Source of the DNA: Aureliella helgolandensis
Lineage (GTDB): Bacteria > Planctomycetota > Planctomycetia > Pirellulales > Pirellulaceae
Length of the DNA stretch: 64,000 bases
Direction: 5' to 3'
Assembly: GCF_007752135.1 (NCBI RefSeq)
Contig: NZ_CP036298.1
Span: 1,488,001-1,552,000, forward strand
The translations under genes and the position numbers were made by a program. The first letter of the stretch is position 1, and every line of letters starts with the position of its first letter. Of the stretch, positions 9,659-18,884 are shown one piece after another. The notes under the pieces are model-generated. The model had not been told where the DNA came from. It saw nothing but the letters and a program-made list of their open reading frames with translations, and made no database searches.

Positions 9659-10102
9659 CTAGCGGCGGATGCGCTGCGGTAAACGCATTAGGCTGACTCG
9701 GTGTTTTTCATCGAGCAGCTTCTTATTGGCGCGTTCGGGATCCGTCTTACTCCATGTCTCGCGGAAGAGTGAGGCGCGAATCTCTCGCTGTATCTTTTCA
9801 TCGCGATCGTACCACCGCACGACATGATCGCGGCTTCCCGCAAGCTGCGTGGGCAGCCGGCTTTCATCGTTTTCAATCAAGCACCATGCAATCACATGGA
9901 ATCTGCAGAAATCGGGGGACCATTCATAAAAAATGACCTGGTCATAAGCATGGCGCCCCAGGTCATCGTAGCGGTGGTTTAATTCGATCAAGTCGACCCG
10001 CTCCCGGAGTTCACCTCGCGAATAGGGGGCGTGACCGGAAGTTGAGACCAGTAGCGGAAAGACGATACCGCGTAGTAGCGGTAACAAAAGATCGGTAGAC
10101 AT
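9659..10102 (-). CDS. Hypothetical protein
   Basis: A 147-residue protein with a short hydrophobic N-terminus (LLLPLLRGIVFPLLVS) that could be an anchor. The rest is polar and Arg-rich, with several Trp and Tyr (FYEWSPDFCRFHVIAW, WYDRDEKIQREI) and a basic C-terminus RLPQRIRR. Convergent with the PaaK-like gene (21-bp gap). No family recognised. Confidence 0.6.
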   Translation of the reverse strand: MSTDLLLPLLRGIVFPLLVSTSGHAPYSRGELRERVDLIELNHRYDDLGRHAYDQVIFYEWSPDFCRFHVIAWCLIENDESRLPTQLAGSRDHVVRWYDRDEKIQREIRASLFRETWSKTDPERANKKLLDEKHRVSLMRLPQRIRR

Positions 10103-10382
10103 CGACCTGGCCTCCTTGCTCAGCGGCTGAGGGGCAGACAGCCCGATTGGCCGCGGAGCGATAGGCCCACGGCCAGGCTGAAATCGACAGTGCGATAGGC
10201 CCGCAGCGTGTTTCGGTTAGTACCCGCTGTGCTCGGAGTCTTGCGTGCAGTGCACGCGGCAAGTGGTGGCCTCAGGTGGATGTCGCTCTCGAGCACATCT
10301 CCCAACTACCAAAGATCGCTGGTCGAGCACCAGGGCAGTTAGGCCGAGCTGGGGATTCCGGTGCTAGCGATCTCGCGGGCTG

Positions 10383-11090
10383 CTAGCTAGCCTGCCACTG
10401 GTTTGCGATGCGACGCTCGTGCGGGGCAAACTTGGCCTTGTACCTGAGATGCTCATTGTCCGCAACGTAAAGCCCCAGGTACAGCCAGCGGCGATCGGTG
10501 GCTCGGGCTAACTCAATTTGCTTCAGAATGGCGTACGTGCCGAGGCTGTAGCGTGCATAGGCTGGATCAAAAAAGCAATAAACTGCAGACAGGCTGCTAT
10601 CGCCGACATCCGTGATGGAGATCCCTATCAGGACTTCATCGAGCCATAAGCTGATTTCCAAAATCTCAAAATGGGAATTCAGCAGGAAGGAGCGATAGTC
10701 TGAGGCGGTCGATGGAGTCTTGCTGCTGGTCAAATGTCGGCCAACCCGGTGTGCGTCGAACATGCGTATCCGCTGCGCATCGAGTTGAGGTGGACCGATG
10801 CGCGTCTCCAGATAGGTGTCCCCCATCTTCTCGGCGCGTCGCTGCGAGCGAGTGGTTTGAAAATGCTCAACCTCCAGTCGCATGGGTTCGCAAGCGGCAC
10901 AATTGGGGCACTGAGTACGATAGAAAAACCAGCCGGTGCGCCGGTAGCCATGCGCTAGTAGAGTGTCGAGATCCTGGGGATTCAGCCTGCGATTGGAGAT
11001 GCTCAACGGCATCCGAGCTATCTGCTCGGGGAGGTAGGGGCAAACGTCGGTTTCATCAATGACCGGTTTGAGGAACTCTAATTCAGACAC
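10383..11090 (-). CDS. bpt: Aspartate/glutamate leucyltransferase (arginyl-tRNA-protein transferase family)
   Basis: A 235-residue member of the ATE/Bpt family, which moves an amino acid from aminoacyl-tRNA to the N-terminus of proteins and marks them for ClpS/ClpAP decay (N-degron pathway). Visible features are CPYLPEQIARMPLSI near the N-terminus, the RRTGWFFYRTQCPNCAACEP segment with the conserved cysteines, the SLSAVYCFFDPAYARYSLGT acetyltransferase-like fold motif and YLGLYVADNEHLRYKAKF. Length is normal for bacterial Bpt. It overlaps the end of the ketosynthase-like gene by 13 nt, so the two are probably translated from one message. Which residue it transfers cannot be told from sequence alone. 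Confidence 0.9.
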   Translation of the reverse strand: MSELEFLKPVIDETDVCPYLPEQIARMPLSISNRRLNPQDLDTLLAHGYRRTGWFFYRTQCPNCAACEPMRLEVEHFQTTRSQRRAEKMGDTYLETRIGPPQLDAQRIRMFDAHRVGRHLTSSKTPSTASDYRSFLLNSHFEILEISLWLDEVLIGISITDVGDSSLSAVYCFFDPAYARYSLGTYAILKQIELARATDRRWLYLGLYVADNEHLRYKAKFAPHERRIANQWQAS

Positions 11091-12358
11091 TTGACTATCG
11101 CTGCTGAGGCTTGACCGACGGGCGTGAAACTCAGCTTTAATATATAGTTTTTGTCGGTTGTCTGCTCGCTATCGGCCACCGCGACGGGACAGGCCGGGTC
11201 TGGCACGGCAAAGCCCAGCGTGGGCAGCGTCTTGCGGTTTCGAACTGCCAGGATGCTTGCAATCAACTCCAGCAGACCGCAGGCGGCACCGGCTGTCCCA
11301 AAATAACTGGAGAAGGCGGTAACCGGAACTTCGGGAGCAATGTTTGCAATGGCGGCCGCCTCCTCGCGGTCCAGCGTTTGTTCCGAGTAGCCTTGCGCGG
11401 AGACGTGGGCGAGCTGGGTTGGTGAAATATCTGCTTCTTGCATGGCGGCCCGCGCCGCGGAAGCGATGGCCTCGCGACTACCGCTGAAGCGCTGGGTGGG
11501 CCGTCCGCACCGCCCGCTCACGCTGCAAACCTCGGCCAGGATCTCTGCGCCACGACGTACGGCGTGACTGCGCCGTTCCAGCACGATGGCCGCCGAACCC
11601 TCAGCGGCGGCAATGCCGCGACGCCGCAGGTCAAACGGCATGCAGTGGGGCGCGTCGACCGGTTCCGAGGCATCAAACGGATGCTGGTCGTACAGCTGAT
11701 GTGCTCGAAAGGAGAGTCGCGTGTCGGAAACACGCGAGCCCATGCCGCCAACGACCATCAAATCGGCCGCTCCACGCGCAATAATATGCGTTGCTTCGGA
11801 GAGTGCCAGGAGCCCGCTGACCTCCTCTTGAGCGATGGTGTTGTTCGGCCCCCGCGCATCGATGGCGATGCCGACATGACAGGCTGGCATGTTGGGCAGG
11901 TTCTTGAGCATCCACAGTGGGAAGACCTCGCGTGGGAAGATCTCACCCCAAGTCGAAAACTTGACGGGATCGACATCCCCACTAGCACGTGCGGCTGATA
12001 CCAAGTCTTGCACATCGCCCGGAATCATTTCCGAGCCGTAAATGACTCCCAGTCGGTCGGGATCTGGAGTGAATTCGGAAAGCCCCGCGTCCTCCCACGC
12101 AAGATGGGCCGCAGCATAGGCGGTTTGCACCTCCCGGCTCATGACTTTCAACGCTTTCCGAGGCGTGACGAATTGCTTGGCGACAAAATCCTCAATGCGG
12201 GCACCGTATACGGTCGTGCGCTGCGCGTCGGTCAATTGGAGGAGCTGCTTGATCGCACATCGCTGTTCGAGCAATCCGCTCTCGAATGCGCTGCGGCCGA
12301 TGCCGAGCGGAGATACGCAACCCAGCCCAGTTACCACAATGTCGTCTAAACCAACCAT
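11078..12358 (-). CDS. Beta-ketoacyl-ACP synthase-like protein lacking the catalytic triad
   Basis: A 426-residue thiolase-fold protein aligned along its whole length with FabF-type ketosynthases (VVTGLGCVSPLGIG start, DARGPNNTIA, PFDLRRRGIAAAEGSAAIVL). All three catalytic positions are changed. The Cys of TACASG is Glu179 in QEEVSG, the His of AHGT is Gln322 in AQGY, and the His of GHxxGAAG is Thr355 in FGTAGAAC. The Lys before that motif is also missing. It therefore cannot condense acyl chains by the known mechanism. Chain-length-factor subunits are a precedent for inactive partners, but no active ketosynthase, ACP or reductase lies nearby; the only coupling is a 13-nt overlap with bpt. 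Confidence 0.85.
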   Translation of the reverse strand: MVGLDDIVVTGLGCVSPLGIGRSAFESGLLEQRCAIKQLLQLTDAQRTTVYGARIEDFVAKQFVTPRKALKVMSREVQTAYAAAHLAWEDAGLSEFTPDPDRLGVIYGSEMIPGDVQDLVSAARASGDVDPVKFSTWGEIFPREVFPLWMLKNLPNMPACHVGIAIDARGPNNTIAQEEVSGLLALSEATHIIARGAADLMVVGGMGSRVSDTRLSFRAHQLYDQHPFDASEPVDAPHCMPFDLRRRGIAAAEGSAAIVLERRSHAVRRGAEILAEVCSVSGRCGRPTQRFSGSREAIASAARAAMQEADISPTQLAHVSAQGYSEQTLDREEAAAIANIAPEVPVTAFSSYFGTAGAACGLLELIASILAVRNRKTLPTLGFAVPDPACPVAVADSEQTTDKNYILKLSFTPVGQASAAIVKCLN

Positions 12359-12575
12359 CTTTTCGTCGCTATGCGGAATGGGGAAATGACAAGACTGAGA
12401 AATCGTTCGAACGGTGGAGGGAATAGGATACGTCAGGCCACGGACCGAGACTCAACGGATCGGAATTCTCCCAATCGTGCGAAGGCGTCGCAGATGGAGC
12501 ATTCAAACTGCCGCCCGGCAAGCAGAGCAAGGCCCACTTCCAGGCGGTTCTTTCGGGTGAACCCATGAATTTTCA

Positions 12576-14027
12576 CTAACTGATGACCGGGCAAACATCG
12601 AACCAGTTGCGTTCGCTGTCCTGCATCCAGTGAGTAGACGCCTCCGGTCCCCAACTTTCAATCGGATAGGAGTTCATCGCGGGAGCGGCTGGACTGCGCC
12701 AAGCTGCGATGATGGGATCAATAATGGCCCAGGCCGATTCCACTTCATCGCTCCGTGCAAAGAGACTCGCATCCCCCATCAAAACATCCTGCAGCAAACG
12801 CTGGTAAGAGTCGGGCAGCGATGTGCCACCACTGTCGAATCGGAAGTCCAACTCACTTTGCCGCATCGACATATCGGCGTCAGGAACTTTCGACTGGAAG
12901 TGGATCTGGATGCCTTCAGCGGGCTGAATCTGAATCACCAAGCGATTGGCTTGTGGAGCGGTGTGCTTGCCTCCACCAAATAGGAGGTGAGGTGGTTCTT
13001 TGAATTCAATCACGATCTGAGTCGTGCGACAACTGAGCGCCTTGCCACTGCGCAGGTAAAAGGGGACACCCTGCCATCGCCAATTGTCAATGTGGAGCTT
13101 CAGGGCGGCGAAGGTCTCGGTGGGACTGTCGGGAGCCACCCCCACCTCTTTGCGGTAACCCTCATACTGACCTCGCACTCCGCAATCGGCAAAGTCGGCG
13201 CCTTTCATCGGACGCACTGCTTTGAGGACTTTCACTTTCTCATCGCGGACCGAATCGGAATTGAATTTGACCGGCGGTTCCATGGCGGTCACCATCATCA
13301 ATTGGAAGATGTGATTCTGGAACATGTCCCGTAGCACACCCGATCCATCGTAATAGTCCCCTCGGCGGCCAACCACGACTTCCTCGGCGACCGTGATCTG
13401 AACGTGGTCAATGTAGTTTCGATTCCACAACGGTTCAAAGATGGAGTTGCCGTACCGCAGCACCATAATGTTTTGGACGGTCTCTTTGCCCAGGTAGTGG
13501 TCGATGCGGTACACCTGGTCTTCCCGGAAGACTTTACCGATCGCTTGGTTCAAGTGTCGCGCGGTTTTTAAATCGGTGCCGAATGGCTTTTCGATGACGA
13601 TGCGTCTGGCACCCGACGAATCGTCGGCCAAGCCGGCTTGGCCCAAGTGTTGAGCGGCCATTTCATACAACTGTGGCATCGTGGCCACGTAGTACACTCG
13701 GTCGATGGTTTGGTCACCTTCCAATTGCTCTAACCGATGAGCCAACTTTTCAAAATCAGCCGGCGTTTGAATATCTCCAGAACAATAATGAATGAATTTG
13801 GAAAACTCTTTCCAGCTCTGTGCGTCAAAGTCCTTGCCGACGTACTTCGTGGTCGTAGCTGTTAACTGCTCTCGCCACTGCTCGTCGGAATAATCACTCC
13901 GAGAAAAACCGACGACACGCGTATCCGCGGGGAGTCGTCCACGCTGGAAAAGGCGATAGAGAGCTGGGATTAACTTGCGACTTGTCAAATCGCCAGATGC
14001 TCCAAAGATGACCATCGTATGTGCCAT
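12576..14027 (-). CDS. zwf: Glucose-6-phosphate 1-dehydrogenase
   Basis: A 483-residue enzyme of the oxidative pentose phosphate and Entner-Doudoroff routes; it oxidises glucose 6-phosphate with NADP and yields 6-phosphogluconolactone. It shows the N-terminal nucleotide-binding motif IFGASGDLTSRKLIPAL, the substrate-binding signature YRIDHYLGKETVQN, and EKPFGTDLKTARHLN. Length is typical for the family. It lies 189 bp downstream of gnd on the same strand, so the two may be co-transcribed, though the gap leaves room for a separate promoter. No lactonase gene (pgl) is seen in the window. Confidence 0.97.
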   Translation of the reverse strand: MAHTMVIFGASGDLTSRKLIPALYRLFQRGRLPADTRVVGFSRSDYSDEQWREQLTATTTKYVGKDFDAQSWKEFSKFIHYCSGDIQTPADFEKLAHRLEQLEGDQTIDRVYYVATMPQLYEMAAQHLGQAGLADDSSGARRIVIEKPFGTDLKTARHLNQAIGKVFREDQVYRIDHYLGKETVQNIMVLRYGNSIFEPLWNRNYIDHVQITVAEEVVVGRRGDYYDGSGVLRDMFQNHIFQLMMVTAMEPPVKFNSDSVRDEKVKVLKAVRPMKGADFADCGVRGQYEGYRKEVGVAPDSPTETFAALKLHIDNWRWQGVPFYLRSGKALSCRTTQIVIEFKEPPHLLFGGGKHTAPQANRLVIQIQPAEGIQIHFQSKVPDADMSMRQSELDFRFDSGGTSLPDSYQRLLQDVLMGDASLFARSDEVESAWAIIDPIIAAWRSPAAPAMNSYPIESWGPEASTHWMQDSERNWFDVCPVIS

Positions 14028-14216
14028 GTCAATTCCTTTTTTGAGGCCACTACCCGCTCAACAGAGGTGGTCTGTTGTGGCCGAACCGCGTGTGCAAAAG
14101 TTGAGGCAGCACAACTCAGTTCAGTGTGGCAAGATGCAGTGAGGCAATTGGAAAAAATGAGTAAGGAATCGGCCTCCAGGTGTTTCCTGGAGGCTGAAAC
14201 TGCAAATCGCCATGGA

Positions 14217-15698
14217 CTAATTGCTAGGTTGCTTACGGAGTTCAAGCCATTCGGAGTGGAATGTGCCTTCTCGGTCGACCCGCTTGTAGGTGTGCGCCCC
14301 AAAGTAGTCGCGTTGGGCTTGCAGTAAGTTGGCGGGCAGACGCTCGCGACGGTAGCTGTCGTAGTAGCCCAAGGCGGCAGAGAATGCCGGGGTGGGAACA
14401 CCCAACTGAGTTGCGGCAATGATTACCGCTCGCCAGGCAGCCTGACTCTCGTCGATGATGTTCTTGAAGAACGGGTAGAGTAGCAGATTCTCCAGCTTGG
14501 GCTGCTCGTCAAAGGCTTCCTTGATCCGATCTAGGAACTTGGCCCGAATGATACAGCCACCACGCCATAGCAGGGCGCAGTCGCCATAGTTGAGTCCCCA
14601 ATCGTGTTCTTCGGAAGCGGCTTGCAACTGCACAAAGCCTTGCGCGTAGCTGCAGATTTTGGAGGCGTAGAGCGCCTTGCGAACCGCTTCCACAAACGCC
14701 TTCTTGTCGCCAGCCAATTTGCTGACACCAGCGGCAAATTCAGGATTGTCTCCCGTTTGAGGCCCTTGCAGCACTTTGCTGGCTCGCTGCCTGGCTTCTT
14801 TGACTGCGGAAAGCCCGCGGGCGTAGACCGCCGTGGTTACCAGCGTGCTCGGCACCCCGAGGTCCAAAGCCAACTGACTCATCCACTTGCCAGTCCCCTT
14901 CGCTCCGGCCACGTCTAGGATCTGGTCGACGAGGTAGCCTTGACCATCGGGTTGATCATCTTTGGCACTGAAGATGTCGCGGGTGATTTCAATCAGATAG
15001 CTCTGCAAATCGCCGTTGTTCCAATCTTCGAAAACGTCATACAGCTCGTCGTTGGACAGCCCCCCCACCTCCTTCAGGATTTGGTAGGCTTCGCAAATCA
15101 ATTGCATGTCTCCGTATTCAATGCCGTTGTGAACCATCTTCACATAGTGTCCGGCACCGCGAGGCCCGACCCACTCGCAGCATGGAATATCGTCGTTCGG
15201 GCCAACCTTGGCCGAGATCGCTTGAAAAATGGGCTTGATCAATGGCCATGCCGCTGGACTACCGCCAGGCATCAGGCTCGGCCCCTTGAGGGCTCCCTCT
15301 TCTCCACCCGACACGCCCGCACCGACGTACAACAAACCCTTGCTTTCAACGTACTTCGTGCGTCGCTCTGTGTTGGTGTAGTGCTCGTTGCCGCCATCGA
15401 TGATCACATCGCCTGGCTCCATATGAGGCAGCAGCTGCTCAATCAAGTCGTCCACCGCTTCGCCCGCTTTGACCAGCGTCATTACCAAACGAGGTTTTTT
15501 CAGAGAGCCCACAAGCTCTTCGATTGAATGGCAGCCTACAAAGTTCTTCCCTTTGGCACGCCCCTCCATCAACCGGTCTACCTTGTCAGTGGAGCGATTG
15601 TAGACCGCAATTCGATTCCCCCGACTCTCTACGTTGAGTGCCAAGTTCTCGCCCATTACGGCCAAGCCAATCAAACCGAAATCACACTTTTCACTCAT
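14217..15698 (-). CDS. gnd: 6-phosphogluconate dehydrogenase, decarboxylating
   Basis: A 493-residue long-form 6PGDH producing ribulose 5-phosphate, CO2 and NADPH. Landmarks are the Rossmann motif FGLIGLAVMGENLALNV, the NADP-binding NRSTDKVDRL, GGNEHYTNTERR, the signature GVSGGEEGALKGPSLMPGG and KMVHNGIEYGDMQLICE. The helical C-terminal domain is complete and ends in LRKQPSN. It is the first gene of a likely gnd-zwf unit. The ATG at 15698 is followed directly by the Rossmann strand, so this start is secure. Confidence 0.97.
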   Translation of the reverse strand: MSEKCDFGLIGLAVMGENLALNVESRGNRIAVYNRSTDKVDRLMEGRAKGKNFVGCHSIEELVGSLKKPRLVMTLVKAGEAVDDLIEQLLPHMEPGDVIIDGGNEHYTNTERRTKYVESKGLLYVGAGVSGGEEGALKGPSLMPGGSPAAWPLIKPIFQAISAKVGPNDDIPCCEWVGPRGAGHYVKMVHNGIEYGDMQLICEAYQILKEVGGLSNDELYDVFEDWNNGDLQSYLIEITRDIFSAKDDQPDGQGYLVDQILDVAGAKGTGKWMSQLALDLGVPSTLVTTAVYARGLSAVKEARQRASKVLQGPQTGDNPEFAAGVSKLAGDKKAFVEAVRKALYASKICSYAQGFVQLQAASEEHDWGLNYGDCALLWRGGCIIRAKFLDRIKEAFDEQPKLENLLLYPFFKNIIDESQAAWRAVIIAATQLGVPTPAFSAALGYYDSYRRERLPANLLQAQRDYFGAHTYKRVDREGTFHSEWLELRKQPSN

Positions 15699-16302
15699 TG
15701 CTATCTCTATCCATTAAACAAAGCTTGGTGGACTTGAAATTCGTAGCCCGTGAACACCTGGGGATAAGAATTTCGGAGGAAGTACTAAACCGGAGGGCAA
15801 GTAGAATAGCTTGACACACTGGCGAACGGCAGACGACAACCGCAGTGCGAACGAAGATAAAAGGTCCGCAAGGTGTTGGCAATTGTCATTTGCCGATCGC
15901 CCAATGAGGGCGGATTTTGCTTGCTACTGAAAAGTATTTTCCGGATTGCATTCCAGAATGCCGATACATAATAGGGAGCCAGTTTAGGTCAACCTGGCGT
16001 TATGGAAACGGGGAGGCAAGCCGTCAATCCCTGAAAGTAAGTAGTTTGCCCCAATTTTCGCCGGTAACTCTCCAAGTTTCTCCTAGAAAGTGTGGAGTGG
16101 GCGAGCTGCAAAGTCGATACAACCAGTATTGTCGGCCTTGACGTTGTAATCTCTCCAGATTAGAAACGTGGGTAGCAAGGGCACTGCCACTGCATCCGTT
16201 TAATCACCCGCAGAGGACCTCTCCGCTAGCTGAATTTTTTCACTAGGGTGGATTTTCATGCGGAGGACCTCGGGGTAAAGTGCTCGCTAGCAAAATTTCG
16301 AA
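15699..16302. other. Intergenic region between gnd and tRNA-Cys
   Basis: About 600 bp without a supported gene. It must hold the promoter of the leftward gnd gene and that of the rightward tRNA. Open frames here are short, lack ribosome sites and show no family features. No clear repeats were seen. Confidence 0.5.
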
Positions 16303-16374
16303 GGCGTCGTAGCCAAGTGGCTAAGGCAGCGGATTGCAAATCCGCCATCGTGGGTTCGACTCCCACCGACGCCT
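16303..16374 (+). tRNA. tRNA-Cys (anticodon GCA)
   Basis: A complete cloverleaf. The acceptor stem is GGCGTCG/CGACGCC (16303-16309 with 16367-16373) with discriminator T. There is a D-arm with GG in the loop, an anticodon arm GGATT-GCA-AATCC with anticodon at 16336-16338, and a T-arm GTGGG-TTCGACT-CCCAC. CCA is not encoded. A tyrosine integrase gene lies just downstream facing it, which makes the tRNA 3' end the probable attachment core of the prophage. Confidence 0.97.
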
Positions 16375-16381
16375 CTCGCTT

Positions 16382-16417
16382 AAACGCAGGGAAAACGCTG
16401 TTTTCCCTGCGTTTTTT
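16382..16417 (+). terminator. Rho-independent terminator of tRNA-Cys
   Basis: A perfect 15-bp stem, AAACGCAGGGAAAAC with GTTTTCCCTGCGTTT, closed by a GCT loop and followed by a run of six T (16412-16417). It begins 8 nt after the tRNA and is on the tRNA strand. Confidence 0.92.
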
Positions 16418-16492
16418 CGTGTCTATCGGCAATGCACTCCGTTTGCCGTCTACCCTGCCACTACCTCACCACGACTGCGGGCTGTCACATAA

Positions 16493-17572
16493 TCACTGAC
16501 ATTCCGTGAGCATGTGCTCGAAGTGGGCGACGACGTCTCGCTCCGCTCCGGGCAGTAGGTGACCATAGGTGTCCAGGGTTAGCGTGATGGTGCTGTGACG
16601 CATCACGGATTGGATCACCTTGGGGTTAACGTTGCGGATTGCCAACCAGGCGCCGCAGGTGTGACGCAAGGAGTGGAAGTCTAAGACATTGCCGCGAGCG
16701 TCCTCGGGCATGAGGAATACTGGGTCGGGCGCAGTGTCACGCGGTAGGCTGTCGATATATGCACTGCGAGCGATAGCCAGATCCGCTCGCAAGAGCTTTG
16801 CCAATCGCTGGGAATCGTTGACGATAAATGGTAGCTGTCCGGCCAGCTTGGTCAGTAGGTCGGCTGTGACGTACTGTTTGGCGGGCTGCTTGTTCTTGGT
16901 ATGCACGGCCGGCAAATAGATATGGTCGTCCGCCAGGTGCTCTGGCTTGAGGTGCATAATCTCTGCAGCGCGAAAGCCGGTTTGGATGGCGGTCTCGTAA
17001 AGTAGCGCGTTGGGTGTTTGAGACAGCCACCGCCATTCGGTCGGCAGTAGGAAACGCCGGGAGAGGCGACGATCGGCCGAGAAGTTCGGTTTCTTGGTAC
17101 CGGCCAGGGGATCGCGATGCAGGACGTTACGCAGGATCGTTAGCCAGCGGCTAAACGACTTGGCGGCCGTGATGTAGTGCCCTTGGGTGCGAAGGGCTAG
17201 CGGCTTGCCGGTCTTCTCATCTTTCAGGCGTCGGACGGTCTTCTCGAGCTCGAATTGATTCATGTGTGCCGGCTTTGTCCAGCCAGCTTCGGTGAGGATC
17301 CGAGTCACGCGACTGCGAGTCATCGTCAAGTGCTTTGCCCCCGAGTTGCCGAGGTAGTCCAGATATTCGTCGACCAGCTCGGCCAGCGTGACGTCTTGCG
17401 AGATGGCGACACCGTGTCGAGCTGCTGCGGCATCCGACTCCCACTGTGCGACGATCCGCTCGGCATCCTGCTTGCGAGTTGTCCCGGTCGTTCGGCGGAC
17501 GCGTTTGCCGTGTGCGTTGGTGTACTCGCCGTGGTATTTGCCCCCCTTCGTGCGACGGTAGACGGTTCCCAT
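16493..17572 (-). CDS. int: Tyrosine recombinase, prophage integrase
   Basis: A 359-residue phage-type integrase with all catalytic residues: Arg201 (GFRAAEIM), Lys226, His300 and Arg303 (DFHSLRHT), His326 (MRHSTIT) and nucleophile Tyr336 (LDTYGHLL). The N-terminal 60 residues contain an AP2-like arm-binding region (GGKYHGEYTNAHGKRVRRTT), followed by a SAM-like core-binding domain. It lies 76 bp past the tRNA-Cys terminator and reads toward the tRNA, the usual arrangement at attL. Its ATG overlaps the TAA of the upstream membrane protein gene by one base, so translation is probably coupled. Confidence 0.95.
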   Translation of the reverse strand: MGTVYRRTKGGKYHGEYTNAHGKRVRRTTGTTRKQDAERIVAQWESDAAAARHGVAISQDVTLAELVDEYLDYLGNSGAKHLTMTRSRVTRILTEAGWTKPAHMNQFELEKTVRRLKDEKTGKPLALRTQGHYITAAKSFSRWLTILRNVLHRDPLAGTKKPNFSADRRLSRRFLLPTEWRWLSQTPNALLYETAIQTGFRAAEIMHLKPEHLADDHIYLPAVHTKNKQPAKQYVTADLLTKLAGQLPFIVNDSQRLAKLLRADLAIARSAYIDSLPRDTAPDPVFLMPEDARGNVLDFHSLRHTCGAWLAIRNVNPKVIQSVMRHSTITLTLDTYGHLLPGAERDVVAHFEHMLTECQ

Positions 17573-18219
17573 TAGTTTGTCTCAGCATCAATTCGGACGG
17601 TGATGTCCAGCGGACTGCTGACCATGACCGACATGCGATAGCCCTGCTCATCGACCCAGCGTTGCGGTAATTGCGTCTCGATCCCCTTGGAAATTTCGTC
17701 ACTGAACCATGAGGATCGCATGTAGCCTGGGCAGTCCTTCATCAGCAAGCCTGCAATGGCGGATCCGCGATCCCTTAGCTCGATGTCCGCGTTCACTTTG
17801 AAAACCGCCATTTGGAATTTGCCGAGAGGGTCGAACGTCCATACTGCTGTGACGGGCAAATCATTGTAAGTCGAGCTAGTCGTCACCGACTTGGCATAGT
17901 TATGCTTATGGTGTGCCTGCATTATCGAAAGCCGGCGTTTTTCTCCCGGCGTGAGAGCCGCCTTGTTGAGTAGTTCAGCGTGTTCCGGCGAAAGACCGCT
18001 CTCCTCCCAGGTTGGGACACTGTCTGGCTCGGCTGGCGTCTGGGCTCGTGCGTCGCCGGCCAGCTCGACCGCCTGCTTGGCCGAAATATTGCCCGTTCGG
18101 ATCGCTTCTGCTCCCACGACCAAGACCACAAGAAATCCAATTGCGGAAGCTACCAATAGGCCAATGCGAATGATTTTCTCTTCCTTGACATCATCATCTT
18201 TCAGCGTGTCGTTATCCAT
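17572..18219 (-). CDS. Hypothetical single-pass membrane protein of the prophage
   Basis: A 215-residue protein with an acidic, Lys-containing N-terminus (DNDTLKDDDVKEEK), one transmembrane helix at about 18-40 (IGLLVASAIGFLVVLVVGAE) and a soluble domain that should be periplasmic. No family recognised. Its stop codon shares one base with the integrase start (TAATG), placing both on one leftward transcript. It could be a lysogenic-conversion or exclusion protein, but nothing in the sequence proves that. Confidence 0.7.
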   Translation of the reverse strand: MDNDTLKDDDVKEEKIIRIGLLVASAIGFLVVLVVGAEAIRTGNISAKQAVELAGDARAQTPAEPDSVPTWEESGLSPEHAELLNKAALTPGEKRRLSIMQAHHKHNYAKSVTTSSTYNDLPVTAVWTFDPLGKFQMAVFKVNADIELRDRGSAIAGLLMKDCPGYMRSSWFSDEISKGIETQLPQRWVDEQGYRMSVMVSSPLDITVRIDAETN

Positions 18220-18369
18220 GGCGAGCGACCTTTGGGATAATGCAAAGAAGGGACCAAAGGTGTCTTTGGCGGATTTACGGTGGCTAGTTCCTCAGAGGTA
18301 TAGTCTGGTGCCGAGGCGGCGCTAAATTGACTGTACCCCTATCAAGCCCACCAGCCCGAGACCTGGCCC

Positions 18370-18627
18370 ATGTTTCACATTTATATTCTGCGCAATCGCA
18401 GCGTTGTGAGGTTTTCGAGTCGTCTATACACACGTCAGCAGGTCTTGCTCGCACTGGAGGAGTTAAGGGACGAGCCCTACACCGCTCTACTCATCACTCC
18501 CACGCTTCGATGCGTATTTTGCTTTGTCCTGTTTCACCTGCGCCAGCTCGTCGAATATGGGCTGGAGAATTGCACGCGACCGTTCTGTCGTCGCCGTGCC
18601 GGCCGTGGCTTCGATGAAATTCGTTAG
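18370..18627 (+). CDS. Possible small prophage protein (doubtful)
   Basis: An 85-codon frame starting MFHIYILRNRSVVRFSSRLY. The first 39 codons lie in otherwise empty sequence and read like a real protein, but the rest overlaps the opposite gene at 18487-18789. There is no clear ribosome site. Kept only because it would otherwise leave 18,220-18,486 unexplained. Confidence 0.25.
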   Translation: MFHIYILRNRSVVRFSSRLYTRQQVLLALEELRDEPYTALLITPTLRCVFCFVLFHLRQLVEYGLENCTRPFCRRRAGRGFDEIR

Positions 18628-18789
18628 GTAATTGAATCCACGCAGGGCGGTTTCGTAATTAGACGCCTGGACACTATCTGCACCACTCTCTTCCAGTCGC
18701 CGCACGGCCTCTTCGCCGGCAGCAACCAGCGCAGTCATTGCCTCATTTAGGGCTCGGTATTGTGTCAGTGATACGCGTTTTTCTGTCAT
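18487..18789 (-). CDS. Small helical prophage protein
   Basis: A 100-residue Ala/Glu-rich helical protein (MTEKRVSLTQYRALNEAMTA...). The ATG at 18789 is preferred to the one at 18807 because it begins at the first ordered helix. No helix-turn-helix is visible, so it is not an obvious repressor, although its place, divergent from the early genes and beside the palindrome at 18890, is where a phage repressor gene is often found. Function unknown. Confidence 0.6.
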   Translation of the reverse strand: MTEKRVSLTQYRALNEAMTALVAAGEEAVRRLEESGADSVQASNYETALRGFNYLTNFIEATAGTATTERSRAILQPIFDELAQVKQDKAKYASKRGSDE

Positions 18790-18884
18790 GCCTGCATGGT
18801 AGTGCAAAAAAAATCTTAAATCAATAAGTCCCTATCTCACCAGGACTTAGAGTACAGTGCTTATTAAATCGTGCTTAAAAACTG

